A stretch of 64,000 nucleotides of DNA. It comes from Auricularia sp. M13. Taxonomy: Eukaryota; Basidiomycota; Agaricomycetes; Auriculariales; Auriculariaceae. The notes beneath the pieces are model-generated. The model did no database searches. It saw only the letters and a list, made by a program, of their open reading frames with translations, and was not told where the DNA came from. Below are positions 1-11,165 of this stretch, one piece after another; the stretch's first letter is position 1; every line of letters begins with the position of its first letter. The DNA is taken from NCBI GenBank assembly GCA_037042915.1, contig CM073194.1, positions 3,100,001 to 3,164,000 of the forward strand, read 5' to 3'. A program made the position numbers and the translations under genes.

Positions 1-180
1 CGGCCCGAGCACCTCGGCGGGTATCTCGAGCGCCGGGTCGACGACGAACGCGCCCTCGACCTTCGTGCCCGACGCACGCTTGATGACGACGTTGTTGCAG
101 TGCGCGATAGGCGGCGCGACGCGGCGCAGGACGTTATGGGACGCGTCGCTTGTTGTCGGGCCGCTGTATGGAGGTGGGCT
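1..180 (-). CDS. DUF7330-like protein, partial exon at left edge
   Basis: The minus strand is open for the whole of this stretch and codes for a Pro/Tyr-rich lead (PPYSG) followed by CNNVVIKRASGTKVEGAF and VVDPALEIPAEVLGP. The order, a 'N-V-x-I-x-R ... I/V-x-G-x-F/Y-V-x-DP ... IP' block, is the start of the DUF7330 family common in Agaricomycetes. No enzymatic function is known for that family. The exon begins just after a plausible acceptor (gcacag) at about 181-186, so a short upstream exon is expected to the right, and the protein continues past base 1. The family assignment rests on a remembered motif over only 60 codons. What is directly seen is a GC-rich uninterrupted frame with biased third positions. 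Confidence 0.45.
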
Positions 181-854
181 CTGTGCATATCGTTGCCTTG
201 TGAGAACCCGCGAGAGGTCATGCTAAGTTGAAGTCAACTTGCCTCGAGCTGCGGGGGACCGGCATCCTGAAGGGCTTCCTCAGACTTGTGCGTGATGACC
301 ATGCTTCAGGTGAGCGGGCTACTGAAAGAATTGGTGGCTGCTGTGTGGCTCTGGGTCGTTCATATAACTGACCAAGGGCTGCGGTCTGCAGACGCAGCTA
401 GGCCCAGGTGCGCGGCGCGGTTGCTGTGCGCGCGATATCGGATATACTTGCTGCGTGCAATCCTGCAGCCTGCTGCGGAAATTCGCAACCCTGCTCAGTT
501 CGGCCACGGAAGATCTGGGCCTGTGCGGAGGGTTCGGCCAAGTTAAGTAGATCATGAACGAGATCCAGTTGGTAACGGGCTTGGGATTATGAGAAGGTCA
601 ATATGTTAGCAAGAAACAACAGAATGCGAACCCCGCAACGCTTCTTTACCCAGCCGTCCAGCTCGTCAGCCCGAAACCTTTGCTTCCCTTCTCGCACAGC
701 GATATTTCCAATTCCAGACGATAGGCGTGGAATGGCCGAGGCAGCAGGGTGCTGGGAGGCGCTGGGAGGCGCTGGGAGGCGCTCGAGCGCCCGTAAACAA
801 GCGTTAAACGTATAAGACGCTGGTCCAACGCCGGACATTTGGCAATATTCCACG
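181..854. other. Intergenic region upstream of the NLR-like gene
   Basis: No convincing coding frame is present; the open frames here are short and lack family motifs. It holds a short inverted repeat (AAGTTGA..TCAACTT, about 226-241) and a 10-bp tandem repeat at 751-783. It separates the divergent DUF7330-like and NLR-like genes, so both promoters should lie here. Confidence 0.5.
751..783. repeat. Tandem repeat, 10-bp unit x3.3
   Basis: The unit GCTGGGAGGC occurs three times in perfect tandem, followed by a partial copy (GCT) that merges into the palindrome GCGCTCGAGCGC at 779-790. It lies about 70 bp upstream of the NLR-like start codon and looks like a simple local expansion. Confidence 0.9.
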
Positions 855-3800
855 ATGGCGGCTGCGCTCATTGTAGATGGCCTCGCGCGCGCGAGTAATG
901 TTGCTGGTCCCACAACGGTGCCCGCGATTTTCGGAGCGGCGCAGGTTATATCCGAGCAGGCTCAGGTGCGCGCTCTGCGGTGAATGTGCAGGCTGGTCGA
1001 GCTCAAGCCTGCCATTGTGTGCAGGGCGCCAAGGTGAATCGCGCAGCGCTCGTGGCGCTCTCGAGACGCGTCGACGAGTTCATCGGAGTGTTGTCGAATG
1101 AGTTTCGATCCGTCGCCGACTCCGCAGACGAAGCCTGGGTTCGGGCAATAGACGACTTTGGCAGGTACGCTGGAAGCAGTATGTACGTCGCCGCGCGACA
1201 TCTCATTCTTCTTAGAATCGTATCGCAGATTCGTGAATTTGCACAAGAATTAAATAGCAAGAGTTACATCGTGCAGTTTTTGCAGCAGCAAAAGACCTCA
1301 GAGCAAATAGAGGCGATGGAGCTCGGCCTGGAGACGGCTTTTCAGGTACTCATGGTGAGTTTGACTGCTCCAATGAAACTTCAAGAAATCTCACGCACCT
1401 GACGGTGAAGCTCCAAGCTGGTATCATGACTGAAACTGCTCTGTGGTCGCTGAACGAACGACTTGCTTCGACACGGATCATTGAGGACATTGATATGCGC
1501 CAGGCTGCGTTAGATGTTGAGCAGGCACCAGGGTATGTGCCGTCCTCACAAAACTGCACCTCTCACGCGCAGTAGGTCGACGTCGCGACGTCACAATGCG
1601 CTCCCTTCTCGCCCTTCGATCCATTTTGGAAGGGCGTCAGAGCTACAACTCCTGCTCATTCAGGTGCTCTCTCCGCCATCATCGGCTCGTGCACGTATCG
1701 CACTTCTTGGCGCAGGAGGCATTGGGAAGACTTCACTTGCGTTGTCGATGCTGCACCATCCTTCGATCGCCGAGGCGTTCCCCAGCCGGCGCTTCTTCGT
1801 AGCCTGCGACGCCGCAGAGTCCGAGAACAACCTCCCAGCACTCGTTTCGGCCGCTCTCGGTCTGGCTGAAGGGACGCCCAAGGCGCTGGGCAAAAGCTTG
1901 GTGCACTTCTTGCGCTCGAAGCCCTCCATTCTCGTCCTCGATAATTTCGAATCTGCGTGGGAACCGCCAAGCCTGAGAGCCGACGCGGATGCGCTGCTGG
2001 CTCTGCTGTCCGGTATCGACAACCTCACGCTGCTCATCACCATGCGAGGTTCGGAGAGGCCGAGCTCTGTCCAATGGACCCGACCGTTTATGCCTCCCCT
2101 GCAGCCGCTGGACGCGGATGCCGCGCTGCAGACGTTTCTTTCGATTTCTAGTGCAACCGAGGTTGACCGCGATCTCCAGACCCTCGTGTCCTACTTGGAT
2201 AACCTACCACTCGCCCTAACCTTGATGGCCAATCTGGCTCAGTTTGAGTCCCCCAGCGCGCTCCTTCGTCGGTGGGACCAGGAGCAGACATCCATGCTTT
2301 CTACGGGTGGACGCGTCTCACGTACTTCCAATCTGGATGCGTCGATACGACTCTCGCTGGAGAGCCCGCGCATGCTGCAAATGCCGGACGCGCAGAAGTT
2401 GCTTTCGCTAATCGCGGTCCTCGCAGACGGCGTCGTCGAGACCGATGTCCCTTTGTTCACTTCACACTTGCGAGATAACCGAAGGTGCCTGTCCGTTCTC
2501 TTGCAAAACGCACTGGTGTACAAGACGACCGGCACGCCCACCCGCATTCGAGTGCTGGCGCCAATCCGCACCTACATGCTCGCACAACATGCTCCCGAGC
2601 CCGAGCTCATCCAGCCTCTATACGCGCACTATTTCCTCATCGCCGACTCCCTCCGCAGTGCCGTTCTGACGAAGACACCAGAGGTCATAGCCACAGTCGG
2701 CCCAGAGCTCGGAAACATGGACGCGGTGATTCGCCACGCGTTAGAGCACGACCCCGCCCCACGCGCGGCTGTGGCGGCGACGGTGCACATGTCCGAGGTT
2801 CTGCACAACTCGGGGATGTGGACGCATCGCGACAGCCAGCTGTTGCCAAGGGCCCTGGAAACAGCGCGTGCGCATCAGTGGCGAGATCTCGTCGCGGACT
2901 GCCTGGCGTGGGCTGGCGCGCGGTCGTACGGAAACGCTGGCCGGTGGTCTGCGCGGGAGCTGCTGGAGGAGGCCGTCGAGATATACAGGTCGCTTGGCAA
3001 TGTCCAAGGCGAGATTGACGCGGGCTTGTCCTGCGCTAGGGTCCACGAAACGGCGGACGGCGAGCTCGCCGAGGCGAAGGCCATTCTTGACCTTGCTGAA
3101 CGTCATAGCGAGGATATGAGAGCCGTCCGCGCGATGCTTGTCATCTCCGCGAACTATCGCCAGCGCGTCGTTGCGCAGAATGAGGAAGCCACTGAGTGGC
3201 TACGCCGCACTCTCAGGCGCATGGAAGGAATGCAGTCTCCCGATCCGCGGACAATGCGGACCATCAAGCTCCGCCTTGCGGACATCGCCTACAAATCGGG
3301 CGATATACAACGGGCGGCGAAGGAGATGCGTACCATTGCGGACGAGTTGTCGAGCGCGGGCCAGGTGACGGAGGCCGCGCAGGCGGGTCGCACGCTGGCG
3401 CACATCCTACTCATGCAAGGCCACGCGCGCGAGGCGCTTCCGTACCTCGAAAGGGCCGTCCGCACCTACCACTCCACAGGTAACATGATGTTGGAGTCGT
3501 GGTGCTCAACTTTCCTGGGCGACGCGCACCTCGCATTGGGGAATGTTACCGAGGCTAGTCAGAGGTATTCCGACGCTACGCGCATCGCAGATCAAGTGGG
3601 CGTGCAGTGGGTGTGGGGCAGAGCCGATGCCCTGTTGAACCAAGCTCGCTTGGCGTTGCATCTCGGCGACACTGCAAATGCCATCGCCCACGCCCATAGT
3701 GCCAGACAGATCTACCGACAGTCGCGATTCTCTGACGACGAAGCGCGCGCTGTTCAGCTTGAGGGTGAGATTGCTCTCAGCATGGAGCGTCCTGGTGCAG

Positions 3801-4135
3801 CCCTGCATTCCTTCGTCCTCGCGGCATTGCTCAATAAGCAATGCGGGGAGCTCATTCAGCTCTTCATGAATCTGACCACGTTGGCCATAGCTTTTGGGAG
3901 TTGTGGGGAGAGAGATACCGCTTGTCGACTGGCGAAGGCTGTTCTGCCCTCCCTGTACAACGCTGGCCTGCGCCGATGGGTTGGCCGTGCTCTTCTCTGC
4001 CTCGCCAATTGCTCGCCTGAGCCTGATGCATCTATATATGCCCAGAGAGCCTCGCAAGCATATCAGCACTGCGATGTTGGCGCAGAAAATATTGACTGGA
4101 ATTACTGTAGACTTTCGACCGTCGGTTCCCTGTAA
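855..4135 (+). CDS. NLR-like protein: helical N-terminus, NB-ARC, TPR
   Basis: This is a fungal NOD-like receptor type STAND ATPase of about 1,000 residues, presumed cytosolic. The start ATG at 855 begins an exon (MAAALIVDGLARAS...) that splices at 966-1024 into GAKVNRAALVALSRRVDEF, a helical domain like the N-terminal bundle of basidiomycete NLRs (MLKL-NTD/HeLo-like). Further introns fit at 1355-1410 and 1533-1572. The NB-ARC follows LPSRPSIHFGRASEL. It has a P-loop GAGGIGKTSLA, Walker B SILVLDNFESAWE, a sensor-like TLLITMRGSERP and a GLPL-like NLPLALTLMA. The C-terminal half (about 2,700-4,100) is helical and alanine-rich with TPR-like repeats (e.g. AREALPYLERAVRTY). Family knowledge suggests regulated cell death or non-self recognition. 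Which ligand it senses cannot be read from the sequence. All motifs are intact, so the gene looks functional. Confidence 0.88.
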
Positions 4136-4212
4136 CATGTAACAGAGGCCGATGAGATTAGATAAAAAAACGCCAAGGGGGAAGGGGAACCTACGGACGA
4201 AAGTCTACAGTA
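4103..4212. repeat. Inverted repeat spanning the NLR 3' end
   Basis: TACTGTAGACTTTCG (4103-4117, last codons of the NLR-like gene) is perfectly complementary to CGAAAGTCTACAGTA (4198-4212) in its 3' flank. The arms are 15 bp with an 80-bp spacer. In the transcript this could fold into a stem around the stop codon; chance or a mobile-element footprint are alternatives. Confidence 0.6.
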
Positions 4213-4591
4213 GCTTTCTGCGGACGAGTTATACGATGTACAATACAATCGGTGCGACGAGATTGAGAAATCGAATGGTTGAATGGTATCCTGAATTCTC
4301 CTGGGAAAGTGGCGAGCATTGACTTCAACTTGTGAATGGGTGTGTCACTACCAACATTGCTTGTTGGTTGTCAAAACGAACACAGCGGGAATGGCTCGAA
4401 TCTGCACCGACTTACTGCATCACACCGGCAAGCACTTGTACAAGGAGCTAACATTCAAGAGAAAGGAGCGGGAGATTGAGAGAGGGAGAGATGGAGCAGA
4501 AAATCCTGACTACACAACACAGCAGATAAAGCGCAGTTGACAGACACATCGCAGACAAGAAAACAAGGGGCTCGACTATTTTTCACTCCAT
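4213..4591. other. Intergenic, convergent gene ends
   Basis: This is the 3' space between the NLR-like gene (plus) and TUP1 (minus). I see no gene, tRNA or repeat in it beyond short AT-rich runs typical of 3' UTRs. Confidence 0.5.
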
Positions 4592-7149
4592 TTACTGAGG
4601 CCCAAATCGCCCTGCGACGGATGAGTAAAGTATCGTAGCTGTAATGCTGACTGAACTTACAGACGCGCGCCTGCGAATCCCCGCTTCCAGTTGCGAGCAT
4701 GCCGCTCGTCGGGCTGAGGTCAATTGAAATGACTACATCGGGGTTAGTGGCGGACATACTCGCTGTATTAGACGCACCCGAGTTCTTGTGCCCTTGTAGC
4801 GTCAGCTGCACCGCAGCGTTGCGCGCGTCCCAGAACTGCACCCCACGGTCCTTGGACCCGCTCACAATCCACTGTCCGTCGTGCGACACAGCGACACTGA
4901 GCACGTAATCCTGGCAACGCGTCAACAATGCAACGCTGCGTCGAACAATGCAGAAACGTACCCGATGGCCCTTATAATCCATCAAGCACACGCTCCCCCG
5001 CTCCCCGCCCTCCTTCTTCCCCGCCGCCGAGCTCGCGATAGGCTGGACGCCCTTGCGGTACAGAGGCGCGACGTCCCAGAGCTTCAGCGTCTTGTCGAGG
5101 CTCCCGCTCACGAGGCCCTTGCCGTCGGGCGTGAAGGCGACGCTGTACACCGAGTCCTTGTGTCCCTGCAGGCGCTCAATGAGCGTGCCGGAGTGCACGT
5201 CCCATATGCGGACGACGGTGTCGAGCGAGCCCGCCGCGACGAAGCGGCCGTCGGGCGAGATGGCGACGCTCGTCACGCCGGCGTCGACGTTCTCCGGCTC
5301 GTCGATGGAGAGAATCGTCACGTTGCTCGTCTCCATCTCCCAGATGCGCGCCGTCTTGTCGCCCGAGCCGGACACAATGAGCGCGCCGTCCGCGCTGAAG
5401 TCGAGCGAGTAGATCTCCTGGCCGTGCCCCTCGAACACGGTCCGGATCCGCTTCTTCGCGATGTCCCAGATCTGCCATACATTACAAATGCCGTCAGCAA
5501 CGGAGGAAAAGAAGCACGACGGCGGCTGTGCAGCCACGCGAAGCACGGAGCGCCAGGCCTGTGTGCGAATCCAGGGCGGCGGCTGTGCTGGGCGGTCACT
5601 CACCCGGATCTGCTTATCCTCGGCGCCCGTCGCAAGGTACTTGCCGTCCGGACTGAAGCACACGCTGCGGATGTATAGGTCGCCGGTCTTGCTCGCGCTC
5701 TCGTCGACCAAGACGCTAAAAGGTAGCTGATAAGCCGGGGAAACAAGAGTGGAATGTGGCGCGGCTCACTGCGTCTTCTGTCCCGTCTTGATGTCGTATA
5801 TTTGCGCAGAGCGATTGCAGCCGGTAGCCAAGTACCGGCCGTCCGCCGAAAAGCGCACACAGCAGACCACGCTTCAGAAGGGGGGTAATGAGCGCCAGCC
5901 ACACGGGAGCTGAAGGACATTGGCGCCGCGGCGGATGCGTACCTTTCGTGGCTGAATGTGTGCATCAGGCTCACGTCCAAAACGCGTGGCACCCGCGGGT
6001 TGAATACCGCTACCCAGTCCTGTCCGTGCTTCTTGTATTCAGCGGGCACGTTGTCGAGGTCAAGGTCGCCGTAGGGCTGCTGTGGTGCAGCAGCGGGCGG
6101 TGGGGCTGCACTCTGTTGCTGCTGTGGCGGCAATTGCTCGTACACAGGTTGTTGGGGAGGGGGAGGCTGCGGCGGGGGTGGGCCTTGACTCGATGTTGAC
6201 TGTGACTTCGAATGGAAGGGTTGCTGCGGGGGAGGGTGTTGCGGCTCTGCTGGACGCATTAGTCCTAAATACATTGGGATGAAGCCATGAAAACGAGTCA
6301 CACAAAGGGACTACCGCCGTGGTCGAAACTCGTCAGACTGTATTGATGGCAAACGTTATTTCTGACGAGTTTCGGCCATGGCGAAAGTCATGCTGAGCGC
6401 TGAAACCGAATAGGGCACGCACCGCTTGGACGCTGGTCAGATTTAGAGGATTGAGGTTTTTCAGTCTTGATCCGTTTGGGGTCTCGTTGGGCCATGTCGC
6501 GGTCACGCTCTCGCTCGCGTTCCCGTTCACGCTCGCGGTCGCGGTCGCGCAGATCGCGGTCACCGGGGCGGTCCCGGGGCGGGTAGGCCGGCTGCTGCTG
6601 TGGCTGCTGCTGCTGCTGCTCTCCGGGATACTGCGCTGGCGGAATGGGCGGCGCAGGCGTGGGCTGCTGTGGCGGAGGCCCTTGCTGCTGCGGGGGTGCG
6701 GACTGCTGCTGCAAGGGCGGGAGCGGCGGTTGGGCTGTGGCGCTGGCGGGTCCGAGTCCCGGCGGGTACTGCGGGTTGAGCGTCGAATGGGCCTGCTGGC
6801 GCGCCTGGTGCAGCTCGTTGCGCAGCCTGAGCAGCTCGTCTTCGTACTGCTGTCTGATGCGCGAGTGCTGGGCCTCGAGGTCGTACAGGGCCTGGCGGAT
6901 AATGTTGAGCTCGTTGACTTGCGAGGTCACTAAAACCAAGCTCGTGAGTGAGGCCTAGCCTGGCGACGCAAATGGCGCACGCTTGCCCTCATAGTCATCG
7001 CGTTGCGACTTGAGCACAGAGCTGTCGTGCAGCACGGCGTCGAATTCTTGCTTGATAGTCTCCAGGCACTCGTTCAACCGCGCTGCGCTGTGCGTGAGGC
7101 CGCTGTTCTGTACTGTTGGTTGTAGATTTCGGTGCTGTAATCCAGTCAT
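4592..7149 (-). CDS. TUP1: General transcriptional co-repressor Tup1 (WD40)
   Basis: This is a nuclear co-repressor that works with Ssn6/Cyc8-type partners. The start ATG at 7149-7147 opens a short exon with the Tup1 N-terminal helix ([28 protein letters not shown]). It splices (intron 6980-6930) in phase to [20 protein letters not shown], the tetramerisation coiled coil. Then come a Q/P-rich linker and an R/E/D run ([12 protein letters not shown]). After an intron from about 6430 to 6260 comes [21 protein letters not shown], the conserved lead into the beta-propeller. Seven WD40 blades follow (e.g. [39 protein letters not shown]). The last intron (49 nt) restores a final ARVW and the protein ends RFGPQ at 4592. 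Splicing keeps one frame throughout, so the gene appears intact. The family assignment is firm. Confidence 0.95.
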
Positions 7150-8996
7150 TAATCGTAATACAAAAAGCCAAGCCGCAGGAGCAACGCACGTTGTAGATCG
7201 TGGACGACATCGCGGGAACGGTGCAAAGAGCGGCGCGGCGAACGCCGAAGTTCGCCTCCCCGCTCCCTCGGGTCGGCCACTCAGTCGGCCCTGACCGGTG
7301 CCAACTCCATCCCCACACGCGCTGCTCCGGTACTGCCACTTGTGACTCAAACAGCGATTATCGTTTGGGGCACCCAGCCTGTGAGAGCTCATCAGTTTCC
7401 AATTGATCTCTGCCAACTTCTTTTTGAGACACCCAATATCTATCACAGTCTCTTCTAGTCTAGCTCGCGCGAATCGCACCGGGTTCCGCGGCGCGATTGA
7501 CAGTATCCCAGCAGTGGTTAATCGACAAAGCTTCAAGGAGACAGGAGACACTCTGTGGAAAGCCCATTCGATGCTCAAGGCGATGGCAGGCCCATCACAT
7601 GCCAGCGCGGCGCCCATGCCTGCTAGTGGTCCGCGAAAGGGCTGTCAAGCTTGGACGTCGGGTCATCTGTATCAGTAGCTTCGGGGAGAACTACATGACC
7701 CGAACGGCAGTGCAGAAGTTAGGCCACCAAGATATGCGAAAGGAGCCGCAGGCGCACCCGCCGCTCAATTGAGGATTCTCACGGGGTCCCGGACTCGCCT
7801 AGGTATACCTGATGCGGACCGCATTCGCCCTTTTGTCCGAAATCATTTCTTGAAGTGCTGACTAAGGACTCCTCACCGGCTGCCATTATCGTATACGAAT
7901 CCTGCACTCGATCCCATGGTGCGATAGGCGAACTGTAATAGGTACTCTTCAATTCCTACTCCCTTCTAGCCTCTCAGGCGCTTACTGCGACTTGGAGGGG
8001 CATAAATGTATCACGAGAGCAACACGAAGGACGGCTCGCAGCTCGTCTCTTGTAATACCGTCAGAGTCAGCTCTGGTCCCCCGCTTATGCATCCTGGAGG
8101 ACATTTCGACAGGAATAAAACGGTCCGGGTGATGAGGTAACCGTACGATTGGCACCGTACGTCCCGAGCACTCGAATCAAAGATAGCCAAGGCCCGAGGC
8201 TGCCTCCAGACTGGGGAACGAGGCGCAGTGCCACGCAAGTACGTCTCAGGACATTCTGACGATTACAAACTCCCAGATACCGAGTCGAGACCCGTCTCGT
8301 TGTGCGCAACAACAGCCGGTCACGTGCTGTGGCGCCGACGCAGTCCACCGCGGCGGGTTTCGACTACAAATGCCTTCATGTTTGCGCACAAGCAAATGGC
8401 GTGCTTGCACACGAAATCCAGACGGTTTGTTGCCTACCACTACTGTACGTATCGAGGCAGCAGATTTTACATGGACAGCGAGGGTCTCAGGCTCCGAATC
8501 TCTAAGTATGTACGCGGCCCTTCAGAGGCTTCCGTCGTCCGTGAGACTGCAGATGGATGAGACAGGGGAACAAACACGCAGGAACCGCGGGTAACGCACT
8601 CCCATTCCGTGCGACCTGCGAGGACCGTGACCGTTAACCGCGGGTTCGTCTAGACTTCCGCGAAGAAGTCCGAATCCGCCGTCTGGGCGCGTGCGAGGCG
8701 GATCGAGAGCGCCAAAGTGCAGAGGTCTAGATGCATTGGTATTCCGAGGTGATGTGTTAACGTACGGTGCGGCCACAGGGGGTTGGGGGAGGATCGTCCC
8801 ACCAGAAATCGGCGGGCTTTTATACGCGTTTTGAGATAAAACAGCCGGGTCCGAGACGTGCTCGGCGCCGGTACGTAAAATTCCCTGCATGTGCGAGCGA
8901 GAGAATGTTGCTCTATAAGGCGTGCGACGCAACGTCAAGCCCCTGAGCAAAATACAGTTTGAAGCGCTGCAGATATCGTCGATAGGCAAAAACGTA
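7150..8996. other. 1.8 kb without a recognisable gene
   Basis: This covers the TUP1 5' flank (long UTR or promoter, with possible UTR introns near 7200-7700) and the space up to tRNA-Gly. Several open frames of 70-155 codons occur, the largest on the minus strand at 8522-8989. They lack repeats, signal peptides or motifs I know, and their composition is like the surrounding non-coding DNA. I do not call a gene. Confidence 0.4.
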
Positions 8997-9080
8997 TGCG
9001 TTAAGGGGGAATCGAACCCCCGGCTGATCGAGTCAGCGATTAAATGGCAACGATCAAGGTTACCACTACCCCATTAACGC
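8997..9080 (-). tRNA. tRNA-Gly(GCC), 13-nt intron
   Basis: The reverse complement folds as a tRNA. The acceptor GCGTTAA pairs with TTAACGC, the D arm is GGGT..ACCT, and the anticodon stem GATCG/CGATC encloses TTGCCA with the GCC anticodon. The T arm is GGGGGTTCGATTCCCCC. Thirteen extra bases sit after position 37, the canonical intron site. The mature part is identical to the copy at 21319-21404. Confidence 0.95.
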
Positions 9081-9700
9081 TTGTGAAAAAGCTTCCGACC
9101 GTACCATCATATAGTAATCCATAAAACTGTCCTCAGGCCGTAGTTTACAATACCTGAGCAGCCCGGTCAAGGATTTCCAAGACCATGGACAACATCGTGC
9201 GTAGAGTTGCATTGTTGTATTAGTCGTGAATTCTGGTCATTAATTTTTAACGTTGGATCCTCGCCGATCAGCGAACTCGGCAACTGTACGATTCCACACT
9301 CTTTGTGTTGTACTCGAACCAGTAAATTTCGAAGTTTTCGTAGAGACTGCGCTGCTGCGAGGTAATAGGTATCGTATCGGCGTAATATGAGGTTACATTA
9401 ATAGTGAAGGCGTCATTGTGCGCAATATGATGTTCACCCCTATTCACGAATGACCCGATTCCTGGGACTTGTCATGCCCCAGGACCACCAGGCGAGCATC
9501 CTAGCCACGCTTTACAATATGCGCGTTCCGACGCGCGTCGGCGCAGACATTCCAGGACATTCTAGCTGCTGACTGATGAACTCTGCCGGGGCCACGTCGT
9601 CAGGACGGGTCGGCAGCTATAAAGGCGCTTATAACTGCTGAATTCATCTTGTCGACCATCCACACGCAACTGCCTTGCACCCACCCAACAGCCCATACTC
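9081..9700. other. Promoter region of the MAPEG gene
   Basis: AT-rich sequence with no coding frame that I trust. A TATAAA-type box sits at about 9618-9624 (CAGCTATAAAGG), about 80 bp before the MAPEG start codon. Confidence 0.5.
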
Positions 9701-10325
9701 ATGGCTTTTACTCTCCAGCTCCCAGAGTACGCTACACTTTGACGCGTTGAATTCACTGAGGCCTGAAATCGTGTAGCTCCTATCCGCTCGTGTTGCTGAC
9801 GGCCGTCGGCTCTTACTGGCTCAACTTCTGGCAAGCAGCCCGTGTCGGCAGCTTCAGAAGAAAGGCCAAGATCGCCTACCCCGCAGGTACGGGTTGCTAC
9901 GCATTTGCGCGCTTAACGGCGTTATGCTCATTCTGCTTCAGCATACGCGGACGAAAAGACTGCCGCTGAGAGCCTCGCGGCCCGCCAGTTCAACTGCGCC
10001 CAACGCGCGCACATGAACACGCTTGAGAACCTGCCCACTGTCATTTTGGGCCTGCTCATCACCGGCCTCAAGTACCCTCGCGCCGCCGTCTTCATGGGCT
10101 GCGCGCAGCTTCTGGGTCGCGTCATCTACACCCTGGGCTACTCGACCGGCGACCCGAAGAAGCGCGGTCGCGGTAGTATCCACTACATTGGCACCCTTGG
10201 TGCGTGACGCTTTTCTTTTTTATGTTTGATGCTCACCTGATTCTGTAGGACTGCTCTTCAGCTCCACCTGGACTGCTGTTCAGTTCATCAGGGAGAGTCC
10301 AGGCATTCTCAACGCGCTTTTCTAA
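9701..10325 (+). CDS. MAPEG family, microsomal glutathione S-transferase 3-like
   Basis: This is a small four-helix membrane protein of about 155 residues. Splicing three introns (each about 50 nt, the first starting just after LPD, the others after AYPA and YIGTLG) gives MAFTLQLPDSYPLVLLTAVG, then FRRKAKIAYP. Next comes the signature block RQFNCAQRAHMNTLENLP and ILGLLITGLKYPRAAVFMG, then GRVIYTLGYSTGDPKKRGRG and a last hydrophobic helix ending NALF. The FNCAQRAHMNTLE block is the glutathione/lipid-binding signature of the MGST3/FLAP/LTC4S group. The expected role is glutathione conjugation or peroxide reduction at ER or outer mitochondrial membranes. All expected segments are present, so the gene is intact. 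Confidence 0.92.
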
Positions 10326-10473
10326 GCCGAAAGCGACCGTGTATTTAGCCACGTTGTATATCCGGCGAGTAATGAAGCATTGGAAACATTTTCTATGGCA
10401 GAAGAGGGATAACGAAATTGAGGCTCGAAAGGGTCCCATTCTCTATCTTCCGTGAACACTACTCGAACTGGGC

Positions 10474-10752
10474 CTATATCAGCGAGCTTTCCCGCAACGT
10501 GAAGTCGCAACGCACGCAGGGACCAAGGCATCCTCCGTCACTCAAGCAAGCGCGGCAACCTTCGCAGGCGAGGCATTCAGCAGGTGGCAACTACACAAGT
10601 ATTGAGTGAGACCCCTTAAATATGAAGTGGTTATACAGAAAGCTCACCTTCGTAGGCGACCGCATGTCAATCGCGCCCGGCGGAAGGGAACGCATCGGCA
10701 GAGCCGCAAGAGTGGAGGCGACCAACGTGGCGACGATAACGAACAGACGCAT
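10474..10752 (-). CDS. Small secreted cysteine-rich protein (paralogue A)
   Basis: Exon 1 gives MRLFVIVATLVASTLAALP, a clear signal peptide, followed by MRSLPPGAIDMRSPTK. A 57-nt intron (10591-10647) joins LPPAECLACEGCRAC, LSDGGCLGPCVRC and a short tail ending SSLI. The mature peptide is about 55 residues with seven cysteines. It is a paralogue of the divergent gene at 11166: the blocks P.GAID.R and C..C.GCR.C..DGGCLGPCV are shared. A TATAAAA box lies 43 bp upstream of the start. It resembles an effector-like or defence-like peptide, but no known family is recognised. It is too short to be called by standard length filters, yet the signal peptide, splice sites and paralogy make it a credible gene. 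Confidence 0.72.
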
Positions 10753-10794
10753 TGTGGTATGCGACTGTGCGTACTCCGGACATATTGGAGCAGG

Positions 10795-10801
10795 TTTTAT
10801 A
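10795..10801 (-). promoter_or_regulatory. TATA box of secreted peptide A
   Basis: TATAAAA on the minus strand, 43 bp upstream of the ATG of the minus-strand peptide gene. Confidence 0.6.
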
Positions 10802-11111
10802 CCACTCTCACTACATGACAGTGTGCCTCGAAGCCATCGGACCTCGCTGTCAAAACTGACAGGTGTGAGGTCCATGATCGTTATCATCCACTTGAGCCAG
10901 TTATCACCGCACCATCGGCCCTCTCAGAGTCAGCTGGAGCACTCGCAATCACAAGACGAGTCGTCTCAGTCTTGAGAGAGTTCCACTCGGCCGCACTGCG
11001 CCCATACGCCAGATCCGGGTAGGACGGCGATTCAGTTGTCCAACCTGTCTCCCCCGTGGCCCAGCCACTGGCAGGATAGACATGCGCACATGATACCGCC
11101 TGTCGCCAACG

Positions 11112-11118
11112 TATAAAA
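11112..11118 (+). promoter_or_regulatory. TATA box of secreted peptide B
   Basis: TATAAAA, 47 bp before the ATG at 11166. Confidence 0.6.
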
Positions 11119-11165
11119 TCCCCCAGTGAGAGTTACCAAGCTTTCCTCAGCACATCGTACTCGAC

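Larger units (their letters stand above)
10753..11165. promoter_or_regulatory. Shared bidirectional promoter of the secreted peptide pair
   Basis: The 413 bp between the two divergent paralogues contains no coding frame. It carries a TATAAAA box close to each gene (10795-10801 minus; 11112-11118 plus). Common upstream elements could co-regulate the pair. Confidence 0.5.

Noticed and set aside
226-4333. Near-matching short motifs AAGTTGAAGTCAA (about 226) and its complement (about 4319) flanking the NLR-like gene.
   Set aside because: Only about 13 bp, without target duplications or further similarity; likely chance.
4881-5678. 265-codon plus-strand frame across the TUP1 WD40 region.
   Set aside because: It is the antisense shadow of GC-rich propeller codons; the minus-strand gene has full motif support.
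8522-8989. 155-codon minus-strand frame near tRNA-Gly.
   Set aside because: No recognisable domain, signal peptide or splice support; composition like the surrounding intergenic DNA.
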